In this document: piece after piece, positions 25,801 to 34,216 of the stretch | How positions within the stretch are numbered: the stretch's first letter is position 1 | Layout of the letters: each line of letters opens with the position of its first letter | Source: UBA5004 sp964342515 | Lineage (GTDB): Bacteria; Patescibacteriota; Minisyncoccia; Phycocordibacterales; Zambryskibacteraceae | Direction: 5' to 3' | Assembly (NCBI GenBank): GCA_964342515.1 | Contig: CAYFFP010000002.1 | Location: forward strand, 11,544 to 75,543 | DNA: 64,000 nucleotides | Made by a program: the position numbers and the translations under genes | Notes under the pieces: generated by a model | Told to the model about the DNA's origin: nothing | The model's database searches: none | What the model saw: only the letters and a program-made list of their open reading frames with translations

Positions 25801-27470
25801 TCCATCATAACCACTCGCTCCAATTCTTCAAGACTGGTCACTCCCTTAAGCACCTTTAGCACCCCGTCTTGGGAAAGTGTCAACAACTTCTGGCTCGAAG
25901 CGGCCGCGCGGATGTCTCTCTCGGAAGGATTACTAATCACTACTTTTTCAATATTTCCGTCAATAACGATGGCCTCGAAGATTCCGATGCGTCCCTTGTA
26001 TCCCAGCAGAGCGCACTTAGGACAGCCGACCGGCACCCAAATCTTCTCCTTCTGTATTCCTAGAAGATAACTCTGGTCGGAAATCTCCGATATTATTCTG
26101 TCAACGACTTCTTTCTCTTCCCCCTCAAGAGTTTTTTCTTTTTTGCAATAGGGGCAGAGAGTTCTTACCAGCCGCTGCGCTATGGAAATGTTGAGGGCCG
26201 AGCTGACCACTTTAGGGTTCACTCCCAAATCTAGAAGACGGGGGAAGGAGCCCGCGGCGTTATTGGTGTGAAGAGTTGAGAGCACCAAGTGGCCGGTAAG
26301 AGCCGCGTTGACGGCCACTCCTGCCGTCTCGGTGTCGCGGATTTCTCCCACCATGATAACGTCCGGGTCTTGTCGTAAGGCGCTCCGGAGTCCTTCGGCG
26401 AAAGTGTATCCTTTGTCCGTCTCCGTTTGGGTTTGGACGATGCCCTCTATGTGGTACTCAATGGGATTCTCGATGGTAATCACTTTGATTTCCGGAGTGT
26501 AAATCTTTTTCAAAAAGGCGTAAAGAGTGGTGGTCTTGCCGCTTCCCGTCGGGCCGGTGGTCAGGACCATGCCGTTGGGCTTTTTGATTTCTTTATTCAA
26601 GATTTCCAAAAGCTTCGGGTGGATGCCAAGCTTCTCGAACGCCACTCCGATGGTCTCCGGATTTAAAATTCTCAGCACCACCGACTCGCCGTACGGTCCG
26701 GGGAGAAGCGAGGTGCGCACCTCGATCTCCGTGCCGGAAAGTTTTATCGAGAAGCGGCCGTCCTGCGCCTTCTCGTGGATATTTAACTTGAGCTCGCTTA
26801 CGAGCTTGATGCGGGAGAGCAGAAGCTCATAAGTTTCTTTGTCGAAGAAGAGCACGTCCGTGAGCACGCCGTCTAGGCGGAGTCGCAGACGGATTTTATC
26901 CTCTTCCGGCTCGAGGTGGATGTCAGAGGCATTGAGGGCGAGACCGCCGGAGAGAATTATCTCTAAAATGCGGGAGATGCGGTAAGCGCGCTTAAGCTCA
27001 AGCACCTCCTCGATCATCTTCTTGACGTCCGGAAGAGTGGCAACCTTCTTCATCATCTCGAGGATCTCATCGTTTGAGATATCGAGCGCGCCGGAAGTGG
27101 TCTCGAAAGAGTAGGAGAGGTCTTTGTACCGGTCCCAAACCTTCTTTAAGCTCGCGTGCGAGACCATATAGATTTCCGGCTTATAGCCCTCCTGCTTCAG
27201 CTCCTCGATAATGCCGCGCGTCTTCGCGTTCTTCGGCGAGAGCACGGCCACGTCGATTTCTTTGTCAATGGCGTTAAAGACGGCCATCTCCGCTTCGCGC
27301 GCCGCATGCTCTTTGAGAATACGGAGAGCGTCGATATTTATGGGGTGAGTGGAGAGGTCAAGATAGCCCACGCCGTGGTGCTCCGCCAGTGTTTCGGCAA
27401 GCTCTTCCTCCTCGCGGCCTCTTAGCATCCTTAGCCGCTCCTCCTGCTTAGATTCATCAAACTTGACCAT
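25797..27470 (-). CDS. pilB: Type IV pilus / type II secretion assembly ATPase (PilB/GspE)
   Basis: 557 residues: N-terminal T2SSE_N-type domain, Walker A GPTGSGKTTTLYAFL, Asp box and Walker B (DPDVIMVGEIRDTETA), His box LSTLHTNNA, and the tetracysteine zinc motif CPYC...CPKC. It powers pilin polymerisation. It is leaderless by signal: TATAAT lies 6 nt before ATG 27470 on the minus strand. Partner genes pilM/N/O are at 36.6-38.6 kb. Confidence 0.95.
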   Translation of the reverse strand: MVKFDESKQEERLRMLRGREEEELAETLAEHHGVGYLDLSTHPINIDALRILKEHAAREAEMAVFNAIDKEIDVAVLSPKNAKTRGIIEELKQEGYKPEIYMVSHASLKKVWDRYKDLSYSFETTSGALDISNDEILEMMKKVATLPDVKKMIEEVLELKRAYRISRILEIILSGGLALNASDIHLEPEEDKIRLRLRLDGVLTDVLFFDKETYELLLSRIKLVSELKLNIHEKAQDGRFSIKLSGTEIEVRTSLLPGPYGESVVLRILNPETIGVAFEKLGIHPKLLEILNKEIKKPNGMVLTTGPTGSGKTTTLYAFLKKIYTPEIKVITIENPIEYHIEGIVQTQTETDKGYTFAEGLRSALRQDPDVIMVGEIRDTETAGVAVNAALTGHLVLSTLHTNNAAGSFPRLLDLGVNPKVVSSALNISIAQRLVRTLCPYCKKEKTLEGEEKEVVDRIISEISDQSYLLGIQKEKIWVPVGCPKCALLGYKGRIGIFEAIVIDGNIEKVVISNPSERDIRAAASSQKLLTLSQDGVLKVLKGVTSLEELERVVMME

Positions 27471-27518
27471 TTCTTAATTATAGTCTAAAAAGCTCAATTT
27501 TATGGGGCAATTTGGGTC

Positions 27519-27548
27519 TTGACTTTTTAATACCACTTGTGGTATAAT
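27519..27548 (+). promoter_or_regulatory. Promoter with 16-bp operator-like dyad
   Basis: -35 TTGACT (27519-27524), 18-bp spacer, -10 TATAAT (27543-27548). ATACCACTTGTGGTAT (27530-27545) has 7-bp perfect arms and overlaps the -10. A good SD (AGAGGTGA) precedes ATG 27566. Confidence 0.6.
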
Positions 27549-27565
27549 GTAAAAAGAGGTGAGTC

Positions 27566-27967
27566 ATGAAAAAGTTCTTCTTGCTGACGCTCGTTGCGTT
27601 GGTAACGAGCAACTGCGCCACAACCGGTATCGTCGGGGGGCCAATGCGCACCGTAGCGATGCCCCAAGTCGGGGTCAGAGTGCACGTAGTCAACAACTGC
27701 GCGCCTACTCTCGACCTCGAGAGTGACGGCCGCGTCGAAGTCAAAGGAGTGCCATACGGCGCTTCGGCCATCGTGTCGCTCTCGTCGAGGCCGTTCTCCG
27801 GCTCAAGCCGAGGACTGTTCCTCGTGGCCAAGGGGTATACGCTGAAGAGCGAGTACCTTGGCTCCGAGACGCGGCAATTCTACGTGAGTATCTACGAAGG
27901 TACGCGCGAAGAGGTTTGGGAGATTAATTATTTGCGACTTCCCAGCGGCCGCGGAGGATGTGTGTGA
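27566..27967 (+). CDS. Predicted exported or lipoprotein-like protein, unknown function
   Basis: 133 residues. The N-terminus (MKKFFLLTLVALVTSNCATTG) is a signal peptide with a cysteine placed like a lipobox, although TSNC is not a consensus lipobox. The rest is GC-rich, with two further cysteines (NNCAPTL, GRGGCV). No family is recognised. Own promoter, SD and terminator, as for the 23.7 and 41.2 kb genes. Confidence 0.68.
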   Translation: MKKFFLLTLVALVTSNCATTGIVGGPMRTVAMPQVGVRVHVVNNCAPTLDLESDGRVEVKGVPYGASAIVSLSSRPFSGSSRGLFLVAKGYTLKSEYLGSETRQFYVSIYEGTREEVWEINYLRLPSGRGGCV

Positions 27968-27968
27968 G

Positions 27969-27994
27969 GGCGGGACTTCGGTCCCGCCTTTTTT
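27969..27994 (+). terminator. Rho-independent terminator
   Basis: GGCGGGAC-TTCG-GTCCCGCC followed by six T: a perfect 8-bp stem with a UUCG tetraloop, directly after the 27566 gene. Confidence 0.92.
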
Positions 27995-28007
27995 GTATAA
28001 TACGGAC

Positions 28008-28337
28008 ATGCAAGCGACCATCATCGCCCTCCAAGGGGAATTGGGCTCGGGGAAGACCACTTTTGCCCAAGCGTTTGGAAAAGTAATAGGAGTAGAAGAA
28101 AATATGCCCTCCCCCACATTTGTGGTAATGAAATCCTACGATGTTAACTGGAAGGGCTTTAAGAAATTAATTCATATTGATGCTTATCGTTTAGAAAAGG
28201 AAGACGAACTCCTGCATTTGGGCTGGGACGAGCTCATAAAAGACCCGGAGAATGTTATTCTCATTGAATGGCCCGAAAAAGTAGAGAATTTAATTCCGAA
28301 ACATGCCAAAAGAATCCAATTCAAACATGAAAGCTAA
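28008..28337 (+). CDS. tsaE: tRNA threonylcarbamoyladenosine biosynthesis ATPase TsaE
   Basis: 109 residues from ATG 28008 (MQATIIALQGELGSGKTTFA). Walker A GELGSGKTTF, then SPTFVVMKSY and HIDAYRL, as in TsaE, which partners TsaB/TsaD in t6A formation on ANN-decoding tRNAs. TATAAT (27996-28001) lies 6 nt before ATG. The 3' end overlaps polA by 11 bp. Confidence 0.93.
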   Translation: MQATIIALQGELGSGKTTFAQAFGKVIGVEENMPSPTFVVMKSYDVNWKGFKKLIHIDAYRLEKEDELLHLGWDELIKDPENVILIEWPEKVENLIPKHAKRIQFKHES

Positions 28338-30705
28338 TAAAGCCAAAGAAGCCAAGAAGCTTGTATTGCTGGATGCGCACGCCATCATCCACCGCGCTTA
28401 TCACGCTCTGCCAGAATTTACCGCCTCTTCCACCGGTGAGCCGACCGGGGCGCTCTACGGCCTCGTGGCGATGCTCTTGAGGATGATCCAAGAACTGAAG
28501 CCGGACTACATCTTGGCCTGCTTCGATCTTGCCCTACCCACGCATAGACACCTTGCCTACGAGGCCTACAAAGCGGGCAGAAAAGAGATTGATAAAAACC
28601 TCGAACTCCAGCTCGAGCGCGCCAAAGATATTTTTACCGCCTTTAACATCCCCATCTATTCCCATCCGGGGTTTGAAGCCGATGACATCATTGGCACTAT
28701 TGTGGAAAAAGTTAAAGAAGGTTCGACCTTGGTGGATATTATCATCGCTTCCGGTGACATGGATACCATGCAACTAGTCGACGATAAAAGGGTGCAAGTC
28801 TACACTCTAAAAAAGGGTTTGAGTGACACTATTCTTTATGATGAAAAAAAAGTTTTGGAACGTTTCGGCTTCTCCCCGGAGAGATTAATTGATTACAAGG
28901 GTTTGCGCGGTGACCCCTCGGACAANNNNNNNNNNATTATCGGCGTGAAGGGCATAGGCGAGAAGACCGCCACCACTCTTATACAGGAATTCGGCGATAT
29001 CGAAAATATTTATAAAAATATTAAAAAGGTTAAGCCGGAAAGGGTCAAGAAACTTCTGGAAGAAAATGAGGAAGAGGCGCTCTTCTCCAAAACTCTGGCC
29101 ACCATCCGCATCGACGCGCCGATAAAGTTTCAGTTGCCGCCGGAATGGCGGCCGAATTTCGATATCGGTAAAGTTCTGGAATTGTTTAAAGAACTGGGCT
29201 TCAGAACTTTGAGTGAAAGAGTTAAAAGTTTATTTAAAGAGGCCGAAGCCGAAGTCGGAAGACACTCGGTGTCTGGGGTTTCTTCGACACCGAGTGTCGG
29301 GGAGACTTCGGCAATAGAATTCAATCCTCGAGAAACCCAAGAGCTCACTCTCATGCTCTGGGTCATAGATTCGAACTTTACCAATCCGAAGCTCGAGGAT
29401 GTCTGGAGCTTTACCCGCGCCAAGGATTTGGGAGAAGCGAGAGAGATACTGGAGAAGGAGCTAGATAAAAGAAAGGTGCGGGAAGTTTTTGAGAAGATCG
29501 AGAAACCGCTTATCCCGATGGTGGATGAAATGAATAAGCGCGGTGTCCGTATTGACAAGAAGATGCTCGGAGAGCTCTCAAAGAATTATCACAAAGAACT
29601 GTCCCGTCTGGAGAAAGAGATTTGGAAAGAGGCGGGGGAGGACCTGCCTGCCGGCAAGGCAGGATTCAACATCAACTCGCCGAAAGTTTTGGCGGATATC
29701 CTCTTTAATAAATTGCAATTGGCCGGTAAAAGACAAAAGAAGACCCCCACCGGCGCTCTCTCGACCAGAGAGAGCGAGCTTGAGAAAATTCGCGATAAAC
29801 ACCCTATCATCGGCCACCTTCTCGAATACCGCGAGCTCTCTAAACTCCTTTCCACCTATATCGATGCTATCCCGCCGCTCTTGGATAAAAGCTCGCGTCT
29901 CCACTCCACCTTCATCTCGGCCGGCGCCGCGACTGGAAGGATGGCAAGCAATAATCCCAATCTCCAGAATATTCCGGTAAAAACCGCTCTCGGCCGCGCC
30001 ATCCGCAAAGCCTTCGTCGCGGAGAAAGGATTCAAACTGGTTTCTCTCGATTACTCCCAGATCGAGTTGCGCTTGGCGGCCATACTCTCCGGCGATAAGA
30101 AGCTTATTGAGATTTTTCAAAATCACGAAGACGCGCATAAAGCAGTAGCGGAAAAAATCGGCATAGAGCGCTCCCAAGCAAAGGTGATTAACTTCGGTAT
30201 TCTCTATGGTATGGGAATTACCGCTCTGCAGAGAAATTTGGGCACAGACAGGAAAGAGGCGCAGGAATTCTACAATGAATACTTCAAAACTTTTATCGGT
30301 CTCGCGGCGTATCTCGATAAGGTGAAAGCCGAGACGGAAAGGAGAGGCTATACGGAGACGATGTTCGGCAGACGCCGGTACTTTACCGGCTTCAAGTCTC
30401 CACTGCCGTATGTGCGGGCCCAAGCGGAGAGGATGGCCATCAACGCGCCGATTCAAGGCACCCAAGCCGACCTTATCAAGATTGCGATGAGAGAGATTGT
30501 TAAAAAATTTCCCGATGCGAGACTATTGCTTCAAGTCCATGACGAATTGGTTTTTGAGATTAAAGAAGATGAGGTGGAAGAAAAGGCGCGTGAATTCAAA
30601 AAGATAATGGAGACGGTAATTCCGGAAGAAAAGTTGAAAGGGGTGCCTATTGTAGTCGAGGCGCACGCGGGAGATAATTGGGGAGAGATGGAAAGCTATG
30701 GATAA
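28327..30705 (+). CDS. polA: DNA polymerase I (5'-3' exonuclease plus polymerase)
   Basis: About 792 residues. The FEN-type exonuclease (KLVLLDAHAIIHRAYHAL, FEADDIIGT, IASGDMDTMQ) and polymerase domains (LVSLDYSQIELRLAA, KVINFGILYGMG, INAPIQGTQADL, LLLQVHDELVFE) are complete. The middle region is short and lacks recognisable 3'-5' exonuclease motifs, so proofreading is probably absent. A run of 10 N (28926-28935) falls in GDPSD..IIGVKGIG; family alignment suggests only one base is really missing. Two repeat insertions lie in linkers (29248-29312, 29643-29663). Confidence 0.94.
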   Translation: MKANKAKEAKKLVLLDAHAIIHRAYHALPEFTASSTGEPTGALYGLVAMLLRMIQELKPDYILACFDLALPTHRHLAYEAYKAGRKEIDKNLELQLERAKDIFTAFNIPIYSHPGFEADDIIGTIVEKVKEGSTLVDIIIASGDMDTMQLVDDKRVQVYTLKKGLSDTILYDEKKVLERFGFSPERLIDYKGLRGDPSDXXXXIIGVKGIGEKTATTLIQEFGDIENIYKNIKKVKPERVKKLLEENEEEALFSKTLATIRIDAPIKFQLPPEWRPNFDIGKVLELFKELGFRTLSERVKSLFKEAEAEVGRHSVSGVSSTPSVGETSAIEFNPRETQELTLMLWVIDSNFTNPKLEDVWSFTRAKDLGEAREILEKELDKRKVREVFEKIEKPLIPMVDEMNKRGVRIDKKMLGELSKNYHKELSRLEKEIWKEAGEDLPAGKAGFNINSPKVLADILFNKLQLAGKRQKKTPTGALSTRESELEKIRDKHPIIGHLLEYRELSKLLSTYIDAIPPLLDKSSRLHSTFISAGAATGRMASNNPNLQNIPVKTALGRAIRKAFVAEKGFKLVSLDYSQIELRLAAILSGDKKLIEIFQNHEDAHKAVAEKIGIERSQAKVINFGILYGMGITALQRNLGTDRKEAQEFYNEYFKTFIGLAAYLDKVKAETERRGYTETMFGRRRYFTGFKSPLPYVRAQAERMAINAPIQGTQADLIKIAMREIVKKFPDARLLLQVHDELVFEIKEDEVEEKAREFKKIMETVIPEEKLKGVPIVVEAHAGDNWGEMESYG
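28926..28935. other. Assembly gap of 10 N inside polA
   Basis: Ten N between GACAA and ATTATC. With one base instead of ten the protein reads GDPSDNIIGVKGIG, the expected helix-hairpin-helix region, so the gap length is likely a placeholder. Confidence 0.9.
29248..29312. repeat. Nested inverted repeat with two RAYT-type palindromes in polA
   Basis: Outer arms GCCGAAGTC (29248-29256) and GACTTCGGC (29304-29312); inside, GACACTCGGTGTC (29261-29273) and GACACCGAGTGTC (29286-29298) face each other. It is in frame, encoding RHSVSGVSSTPSVG in the linker between exonuclease and polymerase. A head-to-head pair of REP-like units, as in a BIME. Confidence 0.78.
29643..29663. repeat. CCTGCC...GGCAGG palindrome inside polA
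   Basis: Arms CCTGCC and GGCAGG around TGCCGGCA; translated as LPAGKAG. The same element occurs at 44350-44370. Confidence 0.65.
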
Positions 30706-31123
30706 GAATCTTTTTGGTGAGCTTGTTGATACCAATCTTATTGGGGAGGAAGATTTGATTGGTCCTAAAGCAAAAGTAGATTTCAACATTTTTGCTTTTA
30801 CCGACGCCATCGGCGCTCGTAAAAAGCGCGATGCGTGGGTGCTATATCAGAAAGCAATTGCAGCCGGCATGGATCCAGAGAAAGAAATATTCTGGAGATT
30901 GGTCTGGCAGATAAAAACCATGCTTCTGGCAAGCAAAACGAAGAGCGCCTCGGAAGCAGATATGAAGCCATTTCCTTATAATAAAGCTAAAGGATTTTTA
31001 AAAAACTTTTCAACTTCCGAACTTGCAAACTTGTCTGAATCTCTGGTCCTCGGCTACCATGCTGCTCGTCGCGGAGAAGGAGAAATAGAGACACTGGTGG
31101 AAAAAACCCTTTTAAAACTATAA
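30698..31123 (+). CDS. HolA (Pol III delta) C-terminal-domain-like protein
   Basis: 141 residues matching only the C-terminal collar domain of the delta subunit: FNIFAFTDAIGARKKRDAW, a helix with MDPEKEIFWRLVWQIKTML, then PFPYNKAKGFLKNFS and ELANLSESLVLGYH. No AAA+ modules precede it, and its start overlaps polA, so it is not a visible truncation at a contig break. It may be a stand-alone clamp-loader-like domain or a degenerate holA. Confidence 0.65.
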   Translation: MDKNLFGELVDTNLIGEEDLIGPKAKVDFNIFAFTDAIGARKKRDAWVLYQKAIAAGMDPEKEIFWRLVWQIKTMLLASKTKSASEADMKPFPYNKAKGFLKNFSTSELANLSESLVLGYHAARRGEGEIETLVEKTLLKL

Positions 31124-31124
31124 T
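31119..31124 (+). promoter_or_regulatory. -10 box of tRNA-Lys
   Basis: TATAAT ending 10 nt before the mature tRNA 5' end; it overlaps the stop of the HolA-like gene. Confidence 0.5.
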
Positions 31125-31134
31125 ATTGATTTCT

Positions 31135-31205
31135 CCCCCTATAGCTCAGTGGTAGAGCAGTCGCCTTTTAAGCGATTGACCCAGTTTCGATTACTGGTGG
31201 GGGGA
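31135..31205 (+). tRNA. tRNA-Lys (anticodon TTT)
   Basis: Acceptor CCCCCTA/TGGGGGG, D arm GCTC/GAGC, anticodon stem GTCGC/GCGAT with loop CTTTTAA, T arm CCAGT/ACTGG with loop TTCGATT. Discriminator A; no CCA encoded. Confidence 0.95.
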
Positions 31206-31610
31206 CTATAAAGGTAAGTCGAAAGCGTAAACGCCGGGGCCCGTAAGCGCAAGCGATACGGAAATTACGAATAAGAGGATATAGAAAACCAGATCACGTT
31301 TAAACACTTCGCGGGCCCGCCACTCGATGTAAAGTTCGACGCCCGTAAAAATAGCGAAGGCAAGCGCGGCCACTTGAGTCCAGAGGCCGATGAGAAGGAG
31401 GACACCGCCGATAATCTGCAGCGCTCCGTAGAGAGGGACGAAGAAGCTTGCCGGATTAAAACCCAAAGTCTCGAAGGAAACCATCCACCGCCCCTTCTCG
31501 GACTTGAACAGAAGTACTCCGAGGTCGATAAAGATAAGGCCAAGCACCACGCGCAAGAGAAACGGCGCCAAAAGCGAGTAATTTAGCAGTTCCGGAAATA
31601 CACTAAGCAT
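31206..31610 (-). CDS. DoxX-family membrane protein
   Basis: 134 residues from ATG 31610 with four hydrophobic helices: LLRVVLGLIFIDLGVLLF, FFVPLYGALQIIGGVLLLI, ALAFAIFTGVELYIEW and LVFYILLFVISVSLALTG. This is the DoxX/SURF4-like fold; the role in CPR is unknown. A TGC-extended TATTAT lies 6 nt before the ATG. Confidence 0.82.
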   Translation of the reverse strand: MLSVFPELLNYSLLAPFLLRVVLGLIFIDLGVLLFKSEKGRWMVSFETLGFNPASFFVPLYGALQIIGGVLLLIGLWTQVAALAFAIFTGVELYIEWRAREVFKRDLVFYILLFVISVSLALTGPGVYAFDLPL

Positions 31611-31614
31611 ATAT

Positions 31615-32079
31615 TTATAATAGCACAAAGAGTGCTATGCCTGTCGAGACAGAAACATTCAGAGATTCCTTTTTACCTTGCATTTTTATCTCAACAATCT
31701 CATCGGAATTATCAAGGGCTCCCCTTGATACTCCGTCAACTTCATTACCAACGATCAATGCAAATTTATTTTTTGTTTTGAAATCTTTTAGATTTTTCGA
31801 ATTTTCTGTCTGCTCAAGTGCCAAGATTTGAAATTCCTGTTCTTTTAATTCCTCAATAACTGAACTTACCGACTTCCCAACCTCCCAACTTACTAACTCT
31901 TCCGAACCAAGAGAGACCTTGGCAAAGTCAGCGCGCTTTCTGCCGAATCGGTCCACCGGAGCAGGGGTAGTGTTAACTAAATAAATCTTCGATACCCCAA
32001 ATCCCTCTGCAGTTCTAAAAATCGAGCCGGTGTTCTCAACGCTTCGCAGGTTCTCAAGAATTAATACACAAGTTTTCAT
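31615..32079 (-). CDS. SpoU-family RNA 2'-O-methyltransferase
   Basis: 154 residues with SPOUT motifs: ENLRSVENTGSIFRTAEGFG (motif 1), FALIVGNEVDGVS (motif 2) and KKESLNVSVSTGIALF (motif 3). The RNA substrate (tRNA or rRNA) cannot be told from sequence alone. Divergent from the DUF5674 gene. Confidence 0.9.
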   Translation of the reverse strand: MKTCVLILENLRSVENTGSIFRTAEGFGVSKIYLVNTTPAPVDRFGRKRADFAKVSLGSEELVSWEVGKSVSSVIEELKEQEFQILALEQTENSKNLKDFKTKNKFALIVGNEVDGVSRGALDNSDEIVEIKMQGKKESLNVSVSTGIALFVLL

Positions 32080-32105
32080 CCTTATGTATATGTTAAGCTA
32101 AATTC

Positions 32106-32453
32106 ATGGAAACCAGAATCGTCAAGGACAGAATAACTCTCTTGGAACTAAAGACGCTGGCTCACGAACAGTATGGCGACATCATCAAGGCAGTGGTGGA
32201 TATCAAGAATGAGATTATGGGGGTCGGTGGCGAGCTTCATGTTGATATCCAGTCCCTTCTGATAGAAAAAGAAAATTCCCAAGGGCAGGATACTTGGGGG
32301 ATAAACTTATATTTAGAAAAGACAGGAGATGATTTTGTCGAATTCGATTCCATGATTAATCTAAAACCCTCTCTGGGGAATAAGACACGCGGGGTCGAGG
32401 ATACGGTTATTCAGAGTAAAATCAGAGAGATTATCAAGACATTAATGAACTAA
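32106..32453 (+). CDS. DUF5674 family protein
   Basis: 115 residues matching DUF5674: LLELKTLAHEQYGDIIKAVV, IMGVGGELHVDIQSLLIE, TWGINLYLEKTG. Function unknown. TGT-extended TAAGCT lies 6 nt before ATG. Confidence 0.82.
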   Translation: METRIVKDRITLLELKTLAHEQYGDIIKAVVDIKNEIMGVGGELHVDIQSLLIEKENSQGQDTWGINLYLEKTGDDFVEFDSMINLKPSLGNKTRGVEDTVIQSKIREIIKTLMN

Positions 32454-32454
32454 G

Positions 32455-32778
32455 ATGGCGGCGGTATCTAAAGAAAGGTGGAACAAACTTTCTCTGGCTG
32501 AACAACTAGGGAATATCGGAAGTGAGGTGGGAAGGGCGGCCAAGTGGCAGGGCAAAGATGAGGACTCTTTCTGGGGGGCCGTCACACGAGCGTTGGAACT
32601 CTTCGATCTTACTCAACTAGACAGCCGATGGAATGGCCGTCGATCAGAACTGGATAGAGCCAGAGAATCCTTTGCTGACGCTGTTCTCGGGGGCAAGGTT
32701 TACAAGAGTTCCTTGCCAGATTTGGAGCGTTACTTTATGCGATTTGCCCTGTTTGCCCAGCAAAGAAAATCTATTTAA
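32455..32778 (+). CDS. Conserved hypothetical protein, 107 residues
   Basis: Helical protein (RWNKLSLAEQLGNIGSEVGR, FWGAVTRALELFDLT, DLERYFMRFALFAQQ) starting 2 nt after the DUF5674 stop, so co-transcribed with it. No known domain is recognised. Its end overlaps the convergent mutM by 8 bp. Confidence 0.72.
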   Translation: MAAVSKERWNKLSLAEQLGNIGSEVGRAAKWQGKDEDSFWGAVTRALELFDLTQLDSRWNGRRSELDRARESFADAVLGGKVYKSSLPDLERYFMRFALFAQQRKSI

Positions 32779-33628
32779 ATAACTTCTGATGCACGGGGCA
32801 GAAGTGGGCGCTCCTAGCGCCGACGACAATTCTTTTTATCACCCCTCGACAATTTTTCTTATGACAAGCGCGACCCGTCTGCCGATAGGCATGATGATGT
32901 TCTTGGAAATGGCCACGCTCGCCCTTGATATTCCTATAATCAGACATCGAGTCGCCGCCGAAGTGAATGCCGCTTTTCAAAGTTTCTTTCATTGCCTTGA
33001 ACATAAGCTTCATGTTTTTCTCCGGAATCTTCTCGACAATAGACAACGGATGCGCCTCGGCGCGCCAGAGAATCTCGTCCGAATAAATGTTGCCGATACC
33101 GGCAATCAGCGACTGGTCCATTAAAACTTGTTTGATTTTGCCTCTCGGTCTTTTCAAAAGCTGTAAGCTAAAAGCTTTAAGCCGAAAGCCGGGTTCCAGC
33201 GGTTCTGGACCCAAGTGTTCCAGATGGAAACATTTTTCCAGTTCGGCAGTTTTTACGAGTGTAACCTTGGCAAACTTCCGCATATCAGACAGAGAAAGTT
33301 CCTTGTTATTGTCGAGTTTGAAGGTGAGCCGGGTGAAGGGGTAGTCTGGCTGATTGTAGACGAAGTGTCCGGTCATCTTCATATGTACAAGAATTGTATA
33401 GCCGCCAGACAAATGAATTAAAACGTTTTTCGCTCTTCTTTCTGCCTTTGAAATTTTCTGTCCGACCACCAATCTTTTAAATTTTTTAAAGAACGCCGGG
33501 TCTTTTATATTATCTTTGCCGTTATGGTACTTACTGCCGTAAGTAGTCATAACAGCAACAATAATTCTCTTCCGCACGGTTTTATTTAAGCCGTTGACAG
33601 TTGTTTGTACCTCCGGTAGCTCAGGCAT
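32771..33628 (-). CDS. mutM: Formamidopyrimidine-DNA glycosylase
   Basis: 285 residues: the catalytic N-terminus PELPEVQT (Pro and Glu after the initiator Met), H2TH region with GIGNIYSDEILW, and a C-terminal zinc finger CHKKNC...HFCPVHQ. The third zinc ligand position is a Cys and the last a His, a variant of CCCC. It excises oxidised purines. AGCT-type repeats (33157-33190) encode part of FRLKAFSLQLLK. It overlaps ruvA by 8 bp. Confidence 0.94.
   Translation of the reverse strand: MPELPEVQTTVNGLNKTVRKRIIVAVMTTYGSKYHNGKDNIKDPAFFKKFKRLVVGQKISKAERRAKNVLIHLSGGYTILVHMKMTGHFVYNQPDYPFTRLTFKLDNNKELSLSDMRKFAKVTLVKTAELEKCFHLEHLGPEPLEPGFRLKAFSLQLLKRPRGKIKQVLMDQSLIAGIGNIYSDEILWRAEAHPLSIVEKIPEKNMKLMFKAMKETLKSGIHFGGDSMSDYRNIKGERGHFQEHHHAYRQTGRACHKKNCRGVIKRIVVGARSAHFCPVHQKLFK
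33157..33190. repeat. AAGCT-type repeat cluster inside mutM
   Basis: AAGCTGTAAGCTAAAAGCTTT and following AAGCCGAAAGCC: five short units in 34 bp, in frame. Confidence 0.55.
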
Positions 33629-34190
33629 TTAAGTTTTTCAGAGCGTGCCGGACTCGTTCGGAAGTGTCTTTGATTTCTTTCGGCAATTTCTTTATTGCTT
33701 CCCGCGCTTCGCGTTCGCTGTAGCCGAGAGAAACCAGAGCTTCCAGCGCGTCCCCCTCTGTTTTGGTATCTAGGCTCTTGTCGCTCTCAAGAATCTTTAA
33801 TTTATCTCTAAGCTCCAAGACAATTTTCTCGGCGTTCTTCTTGCCGATGCCGGAGACGCGGGTCAGATACGTGGTATCTGCGCCCGACACAGCCTGACGT
33901 AGAGTTGAAGGGGAGGCGACATTCAAGATGCCTAAGGCGGTCTTCGGCCCGATGCCGGAGATGGTGATGAGAAGCTCGAAAGTATCGAGAGCTTCTTTCT
34001 CCAAGAATCCAAATAGGTCGAGCGAAGTTTCCCTGACAGCTAGATGTGTCCAGAGGAAAATTGGTTGGGATAAAGTGGCCTCAAGCGCCACATCCGTTGT
34101 GACCGAAACCTTGTATCCAACGCCCGAGACATCCACCACCACGCTACCCGACTCCTTGTGCCGCACGGTGCCCGCTAGGCTTGAAATCAT
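33621..34190 (-). CDS. ruvA: Holliday junction branch migration protein RuvA
   Basis: 189 residues from ATG 34190 (MISSLAGTVRH). Domain I OB-fold, domain II with two helix-hairpin-helix motifs (ISGIGPKTALGIL and VSGIGKKNAEKIV), and a C-terminal domain III (EALVSLGYSEREAREAI) that contacts RuvB. In-frame ATGs at 34199 and 34223 are possible. Divergent from rpsT with overlapping -10 boxes. Confidence 0.94.
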   Translation of the reverse strand: MISSLAGTVRHKESGSVVVDVSGVGYKVSVTTDVALEATLSQPIFLWTHLAVRETSLDLFGFLEKEALDTFELLITISGIGPKTALGILNVASPSTLRQAVSGADTTYLTRVSGIGKKNAEKIVLELRDKLKILESDKSLDTKTEGDALEALVSLGYSEREAREAIKKLPKEIKDTSERVRHALKNLNA

Positions 34191-34199
34191 ATTGTCCAT

Positions 34200-34209
34200 A
34201 GTGTAGCAT
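34200..34209. promoter_or_regulatory. Overlapping divergent -10 boxes, ruvA and rpsT
   Basis: Plus strand TAGCAT (34204-34209) lies 7 nt before the rpsT ATG; minus strand TACACT (34205-34200, TGC-extended) faces ruvA. Confidence 0.45.
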
Positions 34210-34216
34210 CTCTCCA

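Noticed and set aside
28926..28935. Biological interruption of polA
   Set aside because: It is a run of N, that is, an assembly gap; the frame and the conserved motif continue across it.
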